A stretch of 64,000 nucleotides of DNA from Ferdinandcohnia sp036962705 (GTDB lineage: Bacteria > Bacillota > Bacilli > Bacillales > Bacillaceae_L). Below, piece by piece: positions 50,107 through 58,180 of the stretch. Position 1 is the first letter of the stretch. Every line of letters begins with the position of its first letter. The DNA lies in the NCBI RefSeq assembly GCF_036962705.1, contig NZ_JBALOQ010000018.1:1-64000 (forward strand), given 5' to 3'. Made by a program: the position numbers and the translations under genes. Under the pieces are notes generated by a model. The model saw only the letters and a list, made by a program, of their open reading frames with translations. It had not been told where the DNA came from and did not search any database.

Positions 50107-50266
50107 AATCAAATGCACCTTGCCGTATTTGTGCCCGAATTTTGGCCCACAGGAAGTGGGTCATAAAGACGTTGCCACATAAAGTGGCGTACTTAGTCTT
50201 TGATCATACTGATTGAAAAATTCACTTGAAAAATCGTGGCATCCCCCGGAGGCTTTTACTTGTTAA
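50107..50266. repeat. Dispersed repeat family B, copy B3 inside spoVA
   Basis: Contains ATGCACCTTGCCGTATTTGT, GGCCCACAGGAAGTGGGTCA, TAAAGACGTTGCCACATAAA, GTGGCGTACTTAGTCTTTGA and GGCATCCCCCGGAGGC. It is the same order as B1 and lies between spoVAC and spoVAB, one base before the spoVAB stop end. Confidence 0.8.
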
Positions 50267-50267
50267 A

Positions 50268-50687
50268 TCATTTCACATAGTACATCCATTGAAATAAAGA
50301 CCCTGCGATTTTTCCGAACACAATCGCCATAACTAAAATAACGATTTTACTATCGATTCCAATTCGTTTTGCTAAGATTGGAAAAACATTCAGTACCTCT
50401 GTCAGCGCTGCTGCCAGCATTCCAACGAATATTCCACTTGCTAACCCAACGGGTAGGACCAAAATATCCCAAAGGTAAAAAATGTGATCATTTAGAGTAA
50501 ACCAGCCACCAAATACAGCACCGAGTACAACACCCCACTCATAATGTCGAATGAATTTCATCGTTTTTGTTAACTGTGTAAGCCGAGGGATAATGCCTAA
50601 GACGGCTAAGAATGCGACAAAACCGCCTCCAACTGCAAGTCCACTTCCTAATCCAATAAAAATAACTAGAAGGATTTTAATTGTCAT
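50268..50687 (-). CDS. spoVAB: Stage V sporulation protein AB, SpoVAB
   Basis: A 139-residue membrane protein with about five helices (GLGSGLAVGGGFVAFLAVL; WGVVLGAVFGGW). It overlaps spoVAA by 11 bases. Part of the spoVA operon needed for dipicolinic-acid uptake into the forespore; exact role unknown. Confidence 0.94.
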   Translation of the reverse strand: MTIKILLVIFIGLGSGLAVGGGFVAFLAVLGIIPRLTQLTKTMKFIRHYEWGVVLGAVFGGWFTLNDHIFYLWDILVLPVGLASGIFVGMLAAALTEVLNVFPILAKRIGIDSKIVILVMAIVFGKIAGSLFQWMYYVK

Positions 50688-51297
50688 CGATGTGTTTCAT
50701 GCTTTCTTTATTTTCTGCAATAATTAAGTAATTATCTAAATCCTGTTGGTAGTTAAACATTTCAACCTCAAGTGGACTTGGTTCTTCGTTAAGTCGTTTG
50801 CGAAAAAAATGATTAAAAAATAAAATCATCCCTAACCCTAAACCTATTGAATATGGAATTTGAAAAAGCAATGGTTTTGGAACCACTTCACCTGTAATCA
50901 TGGTATAAATGCGAAGATGAACCTCTCTCATTGATACGTCTTCATGGAAATTCATCATGGTAAGAGCTGCTCCTATAAATAATAAACACCAAACGGCTAC
51001 AAATAATGCAGGTGCAAACCGTTTTTTCTTAATAGCCACTTCAATGATGGTTTGTGCTGGACCTACCGTTTGAATATCAACATGAGGAAATCGTCTCCTG
51101 ATTTGGTCAATGACCTTCATTACATCAATGACAATAATATTATTATCTTTTTTGCTTACTTGATGAATTACGATCTTTTTAATCTCCTGGGCGATATTTT
51201 TTTCTGCACTTATTTGTACGATTTCTCCAATTTTCACAGTTGCATTGGGTTGTACCAGTACGCGATGGCGCATTCGAACATAAATTGATTTTTCCAT
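50677..51297 (-). CDS. spoVAA: Stage V sporulation protein AA, SpoVAA
   Basis: A 206-residue protein: soluble N-terminal part (about 1-90), two membrane helices (about 95-115 and 140-162), and a short C-terminal tail. First gene of spoVA. The ATG at 51297 gives exactly the B. subtilis length (206), so the upstream GTG at 51306 is less likely. A sigma-G promoter lies about 40 bases upstream. Confidence 0.94.
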   Translation of the reverse strand: MEKSIYVRMRHRVLVQPNATVKIGEIVQISAEKNIAQEIKKIVIHQVSKKDNNIIVIDVMKVIDQIRRRFPHVDIQTVGPAQTIIEVAIKKKRFAPALFVAVWCLLFIGAALTMMNFHEDVSMREVHLRIYTMITGEVVPKPLLFQIPYSIGLGLGMILFFNHFFRKRLNEEPSPLEVEMFNYQQDLDNYLIIAENKESMKHIDDN

Positions 51298-51334
51298 CAC
51301 TTTCACACCCTACACATTGTTTTCCTTATATATG

Positions 51335-51363
51335 TAGTATGTTAAATCTGATCTATCTAATGC
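51335..51363 (-). promoter_or_regulatory. Sigma-G type promoter of the spoVA operon
   Basis: On the minus strand GCATT (51359-51363), 17 bases, CATACTA (51335-51341). It matches the sigma-G consensus (GHATR, 17-18, CATNHTA) except for the last -35 base. spoVA is a sigma-G operon in B. subtilis. Confidence 0.75.
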
Positions 51364-51405
51364 GATTTGACCGCAAACTCCAATAATTACCACGGCCAGA
51401 TAAAC

Positions 51406-51438
51406 GAAAAAACCGAATGGATCAAACATCCATTCGGT
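51406..51438 (-). terminator. Intrinsic terminator of dacF-spoIIA-sigF
   Basis: ACCGAATGG (51412-51420) pairs with CCATTCGGT (51430-51438), then TTTTTCG on the minus strand. The sigF stop lies in the loop. Confidence 0.88.
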
Positions 51439-52186
51439 CTTTCATTTGTTGTAATATTTTTTTCTCTAGCCTCGACACTTGTACTTGGGATATACCTAGC
51501 CTTGTCGCGACTTCGGATTGGGTTTGATCCTTGTAATAACGTAGGAAAACGATTAATCTCTCACGTTCATCCAGCTCACGAATTGCTTCCTTTAATGCAA
51601 TTTTATCAAACCATTTTGTCTCATTATTATCTGCTATTTGGTCAAGCAATGTAATCGGGTCTCCATCATTTTCATAGACGGTTTCATGAATTGATGAAGG
51701 TGCTCGACTTGCCTCTTGAGCTAAAACAACATCCTCAGGAGTGATTTCCAAGTACTCTGCAATCTCAACAATTGTTGGAACTCTACCAAATTGTTTTGAC
51801 AGTTCATCCTTAGCCTTCCTGATTTTGTTCCCGGTCTCCTTTAATGAACGACTCACCTTTACTGTACCATCATCTCGAATAAACCGCTGAATTTCACCGA
51901 TAATCATTGGTACAGCGTAAGTTGAAAATTTAACATCATATGATAAATCAAATTTATCTACAGACTTCAAAAGTCCTATGCAGCCTATTTGAAACAAATC
52001 ATCTGGTTCATAGCCTCGGTTTAAAAATCTTTGTACAACAGACCAAACTAACCTCATGTTCTTCTGGACGATTAGATCACGTGCTTCCTGTCGCCCTTCT
52101 TGGCTGAGTTTAATTAAATTCTTAACTTCATTGTCCTTTAAATACGTTTCACTTTTGTTATTCTTGACCTCCACATCCATTGGCAA
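51422..52186 (-). CDS. sigF: RNA polymerase sigma-F factor
   Basis: A 254-residue group 3 sigma factor, first forespore-specific regulator. Region 2 has NMRLVWSVVQRFLNRGYEPD and DDLFQIGCIGLLKSVDKFD; region 4 has RYYKDQTQSEVATRLGISQV. It is inhibited by SpoIIAB and released by SpoIIAA. Third gene of spoIIA, 6 bases after spoIIAB. Confidence 0.97.
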   Translation of the reverse strand: MPMDVEVKNNKSETYLKDNEVKNLIKLSQEGRQEARDLIVQKNMRLVWSVVQRFLNRGYEPDDLFQIGCIGLLKSVDKFDLSYDVKFSTYAVPMIIGEIQRFIRDDGTVKVSRSLKETGNKIRKAKDELSKQFGRVPTIVEIAEYLEITPEDVVLAQEASRAPSSIHETVYENDGDPITLLDQIADNNETKWFDKIALKEAIRELDERERLIVFLRYYKDQTQSEVATRLGISQVQVSRLEKKILQQMKDRMDV

Positions 52187-52192
52187 GTCTCC

Positions 52193-52633
52193 TTAATTGC
52201 ATAACGCTTTACTCTTTGATAAATGCTTTGTTAGCCGTAATGTTGTACCGCTTGCTGTACCTGTTTCCACTTCAAACTCATCCATGAAATTTTCCATGAT
52301 TGTAAAGCCCATACCAGATCGCTCTAGCTCCGGCTTTGTTGTAAATAATGGCTGCCTTGCTTCTTCGAGATTATTAATTCCAATTCCTTCATCTCTTATG
52401 GTGATATACACAGTACTGTCTTCAATTTTGCATGAAATATAAACAAGCCCATTTGGATCACTTTCATATCCATGAATAATTGAGTTTGTTACGGCCTCAG
52501 AAACAACTGTCTTAATTTCAGTTAGTTCGTCTAAGGTTGGATCAAGTTGTGTAATAAATGCTGCAACAGCAACACGAGCAAAAGACTCATTTTGGCTTAG
52601 TGCTGAAAATTGAAGGTGCATTTCGTTTTTCAT
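52193..52633 (-). CDS. spoIIAB: Anti-sigma-F factor/kinase SpoIIAB
   Basis: A 146-residue GHKL protein kinase. N-box EAVTNSIIHGYE, G1 box IRDEGIGI, and G2 region RSGMGFTIMENFMD. It binds sigma-F and phosphorylates SpoIIAA on serine. Its start codon shares a base with the spoIIAA stop (TAATG). Confidence 0.97.
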   Translation of the reverse strand: MKNEMHLQFSALSQNESFARVAVAAFITQLDPTLDELTEIKTVVSEAVTNSIIHGYESDPNGLVYISCKIEDSTVYITIRDEGIGINNLEEARQPLFTTKPELERSGMGFTIMENFMDEFEVETGTASGTTLRLTKHLSKSKALCN

Positions 52634-52983
52634 TACGCCACCCCCAATGACTGAAGCGCAAAAGACTCATCACGCTCTAATCGAATGATTTTGAAAAGGC
52701 CAGACATCTCAAATAAACGTTCGACCTGCGTGGAAATGGAACAAACAACCATTTCTCCACCTAGATTTTTAATTTGCTTATATCTTCCTAAAATTACACC
52801 TAATCCCGAGCTATCCATAAATGTAAGCTTTTCAAGATTCAATAAGATGTGATTAATTTGATTGTTCTCAATCGTATCGGTTACCTTTAATCGCAATTCA
52901 TCAGCTGTATGATGGTCTAACTCACCTATAAGCCGAATACATAATACATTGTGTTTTACCTCAAGTTCAATACCAAGACTCAC
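52633..52983 (-). CDS. spoIIAA: Anti-anti-sigma factor SpoIIAA
   Basis: A 116-residue STAS protein. The phosphorylation site is Ser58 in FMDSSGLGVILGR, the same position as in B. subtilis. In the unphosphorylated form it displaces sigma-F from SpoIIAB. Upstream on the minus strand, GAAGGATT and a GAAA core lie in an arrangement that only loosely recalls a sigma-H promoter. Confidence 0.97.
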   Translation of the reverse strand: MSLGIELEVKHNVLCIRLIGELDHHTADELRLKVTDTIENNQINHILLNLEKLTFMDSSGLGVILGRYKQIKNLGGEMVVCSISTQVERLFEMSGLFKIIRLERDESFALQSLGVA

Positions 52984-53082
52984 TTTACAATGCCTCCTTT
53001 AAATCGTATAGTGAGTCTTTTCGAGATTAACACGGAAGAATCCTTCTAGATGACAAAACTAGTGTTCATTCGGCAAAAAAAA

Positions 53083-53212
53083 CAGAAAAGTGCAAGGCGC
53101 CCGTCCATCGGCGACAAGCATAAGATAAGCGCTGACAGAAGGTGCATTTTACCTTCCAAAGCGATTAGCTATACCAGAAAGCCGATGGCGCCTGGAGCTA
53201 GACATCGAGAAC
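53083..53212. repeat. Dispersed repeat family A, short copy A4
   Basis: From AAAAGTGCAAGGCGCC to GGAGCTAGACATC, with GACAAGCATAAGATAAGCG and CGATTAGCTATACCAGAAAG in the middle. The GGCGCC-type outer ends can pair with each other. It lies between dacF and spoIIAA. Confidence 0.8.
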
Positions 53213-53223
53213 TAGGTATAAAT

Positions 53224-54387
53224 TTATGGAGTTTTATTAAAAGTGCCCATTGTACGCTTAAATAAATTCCACCAGCTGGAAGCATCAATATCTTTTTCTG
53301 CTACTAGTGGGCTTTCACTTAAAACCTTTCCATCTTTCTTAATCACGAGTTTTCCGATCTCATCACCTTTTTTAATCGGTGCCTTTAACTTTTCAGCTAC
53401 AACCACTTCTTCTTGTACATCATCAATTTTTTCACCTTTTTTTGTTAAAAGGGAAATAGGCTCAGATGTGACAAGCTTGATTTTCTTTTCACTTCCCTTA
53501 CTTATCTTCGATTCAGCGACTTCCTGATTTCGATCATATAAAGGGTGTGTCTTATATTGACTAAATCCATAGTCAAGCATCTTGGTTACTTGCGCATTGC
53601 GATCCTTGGGAGTTGGTGCTCCAAAAATAACAGATATTAAACGCATTTCCTCTTTTTCGGCAGTGGCTGTTAAACAATATTTTGCCTCTGTTGTAAAGCC
53701 AGTTTTTAACCCGTCCACACCTGGATAAAATTTAACAAGGCGATTTGTATTTACAAGCCAAAATTTATTATCGGAATTTTGACGTAAATAATCTTCATAT
53801 TGTCCGGTGAATTTAGTAATATCTTCATATTTCAGCAATTCCTTGGATATGATGGCCATGTCATGGGCAGAGCTATAATGATTTTCCGCAGGAAGACCCG
53901 TTGGGTTTTGAAATTGTGTATTCTTTAGGCCTAATTTTTTAACCTTCTCATTCATCATTTCAACGAATGCTTCTTCAGAACCTGCTATTTTTTCTGCCAT
54001 GGCAACAGATGCATCATTTCCTGAACCAATGGCAATACCTTTTAACATCTCTTCGACTGTCATTTCTTCGCCTGGCTCAAGGAATATTTGTGATCCCCCC
54101 ATTGATGCGGCATGTTCACTTGTTCTAACTTTCTCGGAATAGATGATACTACCTTTATCAAGCGCTTCCATGATTAATAGCAATGTCATGATCTTCGTCA
54201 TGCTTGCCGGTGGAAGCTTTTCATCACTATTTTTTTCGTAAAGAATCTTCCCTGTATCACGTTCAATTAAAATTGCTGATTTTGCATTATTCGCTAAATC
54301 AACAGTTGACTCCTGTGCAGAAGCGAAAGGGCTAAACGTAAAAATCATGATTGTTGAAATTAACAGACTAATATATACGCGATTCAT
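53224..54387 (-). CDS. dacF: D-alanyl-D-alanine carboxypeptidase DacF
   Basis: A 387-residue exported low-mass penicillin-binding protein. Signal peptide about 1-25; SMTK (SxxK), SGN and KTG in DGLKTGFT; C-terminal domain and an amphipathic tail (WWNLFKRTMG). It is a forespore enzyme which, with DacB, sets cortex cross-linking. The start at 54387 has GGAGG 8 bases upstream. It is the gene before spoIIAA, as in B. subtilis. Confidence 0.95.
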   Translation of the reverse strand: MNRVYISLLISTIMIFTFSPFASAQESTVDLANNAKSAILIERDTGKILYEKNSDEKLPPASMTKIMTLLLIMEALDKGSIIYSEKVRTSEHAASMGGSQIFLEPGEEMTVEEMLKGIAIGSGNDASVAMAEKIAGSEEAFVEMMNEKVKKLGLKNTQFQNPTGLPAENHYSSAHDMAIISKELLKYEDITKFTGQYEDYLRQNSDNKFWLVNTNRLVKFYPGVDGLKTGFTTEAKYCLTATAEKEEMRLISVIFGAPTPKDRNAQVTKMLDYGFSQYKTHPLYDRNQEVAESKISKGSEKKIKLVTSEPISLLTKKGEKIDDVQEEVVVAEKLKAPIKKGDEIGKLVIKKDGKVLSESPLVAEKDIDASSWWNLFKRTMGTFNKTP

Positions 54388-54416
54388 CTCCAAACCCTCC
54401 ATTCTTTATACTTTCC

Positions 54417-54445
54417 CATTTTTTCCATCAAAACAAAAATTATAC
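54417..54445 (-). promoter_or_regulatory. Sigma-F type promoter candidate of dacF
   Basis: On the minus strand GTATA (54441-54445), 14 bases, GGAAAAAATG (54417-54426). The -10 fits GGNNANAHTN fully; the spacer is a little shorter than usual (15-16). dacF is a sigma-F gene in B. subtilis. Confidence 0.45.
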
Positions 54446-54449
54446 ATAA

Positions 54450-54570
54450 AAAAGTTTTAGGTGCTCTGCGCTGGGCATCAAGCATTAGGCAAGCGCTGAC
54501 AGAAGGCGCACCTTATTCCGAAGTGATTAGCTTAGACCAGAGAGCCGATTGAGTCTAAAACTAGACACCT
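54450..54570. repeat. Dispersed repeat family A, diverged copy A5
   Basis: It runs from TTTTAGGTGCTCTGCGCTGG to AACTAGACACC and has GCAAGCGCTGACAGAAGGCG and GTGATTAGCTTAGACCAGAG. It resembles A4 (53083-53212) more than A2 or A3. Confidence 0.72.
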
Positions 54571-54602
54571 AAAAAAAATCCGGGGATTTTTATCCCCGGA
54601 TT
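54571..54602 (-). terminator. Intrinsic terminator of drm-pupG-pdp
   Basis: AATCCGGGGA pairs with TCCCCGGATT (54578-54587 with 54593-54602), followed by a T run on the minus strand. Confidence 0.9.
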
Positions 54603-54607
54603 GTAAA

Positions 54608-55909
54608 TTATGATATCTTATCGATGATTAAAGTTGTAGGTTTTACAGGATTTGGAGAAACCGAAATACTTTCAGCTAGCTTGTTTTTGATTTCAACAAT
54701 ATCTTCAAAATTACTATGAATCGTTACAAGACTTTCTCCCTTTGAAACCTTATCACCGATTTTTTTCCGTAGCACAAGGCCAACGGCCAAATCAATTGTC
54801 GATTCCTTTGTTGCTCTTCCCGCACCTAGAAGCATTGCTGCTGTGCCGAATGAATCAGCAATGATCTCTGAAACATATCCATCCGATTCGGCTTCAAATT
54901 CAAATTGATATTTTGCCTTTGGAAGCTTTTCAGGGGAATCCACGACAGAAGCATCTCCACCCTGCGATGATAAAAAGGTTTTAAAGGAGTCTAATGCTTT
55001 CCCGCTTCTAATCGATTCCTCAAGCAGACCTCTAGCTTCTTCAAGAGAATTAGCTTTTTTCGCTAGTAATACCATCTGACTTCCTAAAACAAGACAGAGC
55101 TCCTCGAGATCAGCAGGACCCTCACCTTTTAACGTATCAATCGCCTCTTTTACTTCTAGTGCATTACCAATAGCAAATCCGAGTGGCTGACTCATATCGG
55201 AAATGATGGCCATCGTATTTCTGCCGACATTATTTCCGATATCAACCATAGTCTTTGCTAGCTCTTTTGCATCATCTATTTCCTTCATAAAAGCACCAGC
55301 GCCAGTTTTTACATCTAAAACAATCGCATCTGCTCCTGCCGCAATTTTCTTACTCATAATAGAACTCGCAATTAATGGGATGCTGTTAACAGTCGCTGTG
55401 ACATCCCGTAACGCATAAAGTTTCTTATCTGCAGGGGTTAGATTCCCACTTTGTCCAATGACAGCAACCTTATTTTGATTGACGAGATGAATAAACTCTT
55501 CGTTAGTAATTTCAACATGGAAGCCCGAAACGGATTCGAGCTTATCAATCGTTCCACCAGTGTGACCAAGCCCACGCCCTGACATCTTTGCAACTGGTAC
55601 CCCGACTGATGCAACTAAAGGAGCAAGCACCAATGTGGTTGTATCACCAACTCCACCTGTACTATGTTTATCCACCTTTATTCCTTCAATTCCTGATAGG
55701 TCAATCGTGTCTCCAGAATGAACCATTGCCATTGTAAAATCAGCTTGTTCCTGTTTCGTCATTCCCTTAAAGAAAACTGCCATTGTAAAAGCACTCATTT
55801 GATAGTCAGGTATTTCACCTTTTGTATACCCTTCTACAGCAAATGAAATTTCCTCTGATGTTAATTCCATTCCATCCCGCTTTTTTTCGATTAAATCAAC
55901 CATTCTCAT
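54608..55909 (-). CDS. pdp: Pyrimidine-nucleoside phosphorylase
   Basis: A 433-residue enzyme, same length as B. subtilis Pdp. It cleaves uridine and thymidine with phosphate to base and (deoxy)ribose 1-phosphate. Signature SGRGLGHTGGTIDKLES near 112; phosphate site KHSTGGVGD near 80. The ATG at 55909 has AAAGGTG upstream. Last gene of the drm-pupG-pdp operon; in B. subtilis, pdp sits with dra-nupC instead. Confidence 0.96.
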   Translation of the reverse strand: MRMVDLIEKKRDGMELTSEEISFAVEGYTKGEIPDYQMSAFTMAVFFKGMTKQEQADFTMAMVHSGDTIDLSGIEGIKVDKHSTGGVGDTTTLVLAPLVASVGVPVAKMSGRGLGHTGGTIDKLESVSGFHVEITNEEFIHLVNQNKVAVIGQSGNLTPADKKLYALRDVTATVNSIPLIASSIMSKKIAAGADAIVLDVKTGAGAFMKEIDDAKELAKTMVDIGNNVGRNTMAIISDMSQPLGFAIGNALEVKEAIDTLKGEGPADLEELCLVLGSQMVLLAKKANSLEEARGLLEESIRSGKALDSFKTFLSSQGGDASVVDSPEKLPKAKYQFEFEAESDGYVSEIIADSFGTAAMLLGAGRATKESTIDLAVGLVLRKKIGDKVSKGESLVTIHSNFEDIVEIKNKLAESISVSPNPVKPTTLIIDKIS

Positions 55910-55945
55910 ATTTTTCACCTTTTTCCAACTGTTGGTATGTGTGAC

Positions 55946-56758
55946 CTACATTTTCTTTACAATTTGTTTAACAAGTGATAAAAATTCTGTTTTTACTTTT
56001 TCAGTAGTTTCAATTACTTCATCATGGGTAAGCGGCTGGTCTAAAATTCCTGCTGCCATATTTGAGATACAAGATATACCAAGGACCTTTAATTTAGCAT
56101 GTCGGGCAACAATCACCTCTGGAACAGTTGACATTCCAACGGCGTCACCTCCTAATGTTCGTAGCATTTTTATTTCTGCTGGTGTTTCATAAGATGGTCC
56201 TGTCATCCCGACATAAACCCCTTCTTGTATCGCAATATTCAATTCATTCGCTACCTCCATTGCAAGGTTACGGAGTTCTTTTGTATATGCTTCTGACATA
56301 TCCGGAAACCTTGCTCCAAGATTCGAATCATTTGGCCCAATTAGTGGGTTTTGCCCGAAATTAAGATGATCTGTGATAATCATTAGATCGCCTGGTTGGA
56401 ATGATTCATTCACACCACCCGCTGCATTTGTAACTACTAAAGACGTGACACCAAGTTCTTTCATTACACGAACAGGGAATGTAACCTTATCAAGGCTGTA
56501 TCCCTCATAAAAGTGAAAACGTCCCTGCATAGCAACAACTGATTTCCCTTGCAATTTACCGAAAACTAATTGCCCAGCGTGACCTTCCACGGTTGACACT
56601 GGAAACTCTGGAATTTGGTCATATGGTACTTTGATTGGATTTTCAATTTCATCTGCCAAAACACCCAATCCTGAACCCAAAATCAAACCGATTTCCGGTA
56701 CTTCCCTGCTTTTATCCTTTAAAAATTGTGCTGCTTTTTCAATGATTGTTTGATCCAT
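55946..56758 (-). CDS. pupG: Purine-nucleoside phosphorylase (guanosine/inosine type)
   Basis: A 270-residue enzyme of the trimeric PNP type. Motifs: GLILGSGLG (phosphate), GRFHFYEGY, VTNAAGGVN and SYETPAEIKMLR, GMSTVPEVIVARH. Cleaves inosine and guanosine with phosphate. It follows drm after 2 bases, as in B. subtilis drm-pupG. Confidence 0.96.
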   Translation of the reverse strand: MDQTIIEKAAQFLKDKSREVPEIGLILGSGLGVLADEIENPIKVPYDQIPEFPVSTVEGHAGQLVFGKLQGKSVVAMQGRFHFYEGYSLDKVTFPVRVMKELGVTSLVVTNAAGGVNESFQPGDLMIITDHLNFGQNPLIGPNDSNLGARFPDMSEAYTKELRNLAMEVANELNIAIQEGVYVGMTGPSYETPAEIKMLRTLGGDAVGMSTVPEVIVARHAKLKVLGISCISNMAAGILDQPLTHDEVIETTEKVKTEFLSLVKQIVKKM

Positions 56759-56760
56759 TC

Positions 56761-57954
56761 CTATATTCCCCCGTTAATCTCTGAAAGAAAGCTCTTTCCA
56801 TGTTTAGGTAATGTTACATTAAAATTATCAGCTACAGTTGCACCAATATCAGCAAAAGTTGTTCGTAATGGTAATTCCTTACCACCATCAATTTTTTTGT
56901 TATAAATCAACAAAGGAACAAATTCACGTGTATGATCTGTTCCAGGATGAATCGGATCATTTCCGTGGTCTGCTGTAATGATTACTAAATCGTCATCTGT
57001 TAATTTTTCAAACACTTCCGGTAAACGCGCATCATACTCCTCTAATGCATTTCCGTAGCCTATTGGATCACGACGGTGTCCAAATAAAGCATCAAAATCA
57101 ACTAAATTTAAAAAGCTTAAGCCTGTAAAATCCATATTAAGGGTCTGAACTAACTTATCCATTCCATCCATATTTGACTTAGTACGTAGTGCTTGTGTAA
57201 CTCCCTCACCATCATAAATATCTGAAATTTTTCCGATTGCGATAACATCATAACCTTTATCACTTAATTCATTCATCACTGTTCGCTCAAATGGTTTTAA
57301 TGCATAGTCATGTCTGTTTGATGTTCTTGCGAAATTGTCTGGTTCCCCAATAAATGGACGGGCAATGACACGTCCAACCATATACTTTTCATCAAGAGTT
57401 AATTCACGGGCAATTTCACAAATTTTATAAAGCTCATCTAATGGAACAATTTCCTCGTGTGCTGCGATTTGTAAAACTGAATCTGCAGAAGTGTAGATAA
57501 TCAATTTTCCTGTTTTCATGTGCTCTTCGCCGAGCTCTTCAATAATGGCGGTTCCGGATGCTGGCTTATTCCCTAAAACTCCACGTCCAGTCCGTTTTTC
57601 AAGCTCATTTAATAATTCCTTTGGAAATCCATCTGGAAATACCTGAAATGGTGTTTCAATATGTAAGCCCATAATTTCCCAATGTCCTGTCATCGTATCT
57701 TTACCATTTGAAGCCTCTTGCATTTTCGTATAGTAAGCAAGTGGTTGATTTTGAACAGGAATTCCCTTAATTTCACGAATGTTGCTTAAGCCGAGCTTTG
57801 CCATGTTCGGCATATGTAGGCCATTCATTTCCTCCGCGATATGCCCTAAAGTATCAGAGCCTTCATCACCAAATTTTTTCGCGTCTGGTGCTTCTCCAAT
57901 TCCAACAGAGTCCAGGACAATTAGGAAAATTCGTTTATATGTATACGCAGACAT
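56761..57954 (-). CDS. drm: Phosphopentomutase Drm (DeoB)
   Basis: A 397-residue enzyme of the alkaline-phosphatase superfamily. Metal sites: VLDSVGIGEAPDA, GKDTMTGHWE (phospho-Thr), DFDALFGHRRD, ITADHGNDP and DHTREFVPLL. It converts (deoxy)ribose 1-phosphate to the 5-phosphate. The start at 57954 has GGGAGGG before it. First gene of the operon, with a sigma-A promoter and palindrome upstream. Confidence 0.96.
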   Translation of the reverse strand: MSAYTYKRIFLIVLDSVGIGEAPDAKKFGDEGSDTLGHIAEEMNGLHMPNMAKLGLSNIREIKGIPVQNQPLAYYTKMQEASNGKDTMTGHWEIMGLHIETPFQVFPDGFPKELLNELEKRTGRGVLGNKPASGTAIIEELGEEHMKTGKLIIYTSADSVLQIAAHEEIVPLDELYKICEIARELTLDEKYMVGRVIARPFIGEPDNFARTSNRHDYALKPFERTVMNELSDKGYDVIAIGKISDIYDGEGVTQALRTKSNMDGMDKLVQTLNMDFTGLSFLNLVDFDALFGHRRDPIGYGNALEEYDARLPEVFEKLTDDDLVIITADHGNDPIHPGTDHTREFVPLLIYNKKIDGGKELPLRTTFADIGATVADNFNVTLPKHGKSFLSEINGGI

Positions 57955-58042
57955 GTAATTCCCTCCCAAATATTCTATGCTTTCTACGATGTATTTTCCC
58001 CTTCTAGTTGCAACTTACTCAATTTTTCATATTTCTATAATC

Positions 58043-58056
58043 GTCAGAAGTCTGAC
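58043..58056. promoter_or_regulatory. Palindrome in the drm leader
   Basis: GTCAGA-AG-TCTGAC, a perfect 6-base-pair dyad about 10 bases downstream of the promoter -10. The position suits a repressor operator; the protein is unknown. Confidence 0.45.
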
Positions 58057-58063
58057 ATCTTTG

Positions 58064-58092
58064 AGTATAAATGTGAGTGTTCGTCATTTCAA
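58064..58092 (-). promoter_or_regulatory. Sigma-A promoter of drm-pupG-pdp
   Basis: On the minus strand TTGAAA (58087-58092), 17 bases, TATACT (58064-58069), about 110 bases before drm. Confidence 0.7.
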
Positions 58093-58135
58093 GTAGATTA
58101 AGAGAGTTTTAGAAAAAAGTGTTAACATTGTTTGA

Positions 58136-58164
58136 CGAAAAAAAGCCAGACGTATTTGTCTAGC
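58136..58164 (-). terminator. Intrinsic terminator of xerD
   Basis: On the minus strand GCTAGAC pairs with GTCTGGC (one G-U), then seven T. Confidence 0.8.
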
Positions 58165-58180
58165 ATACTATTAATGAATA

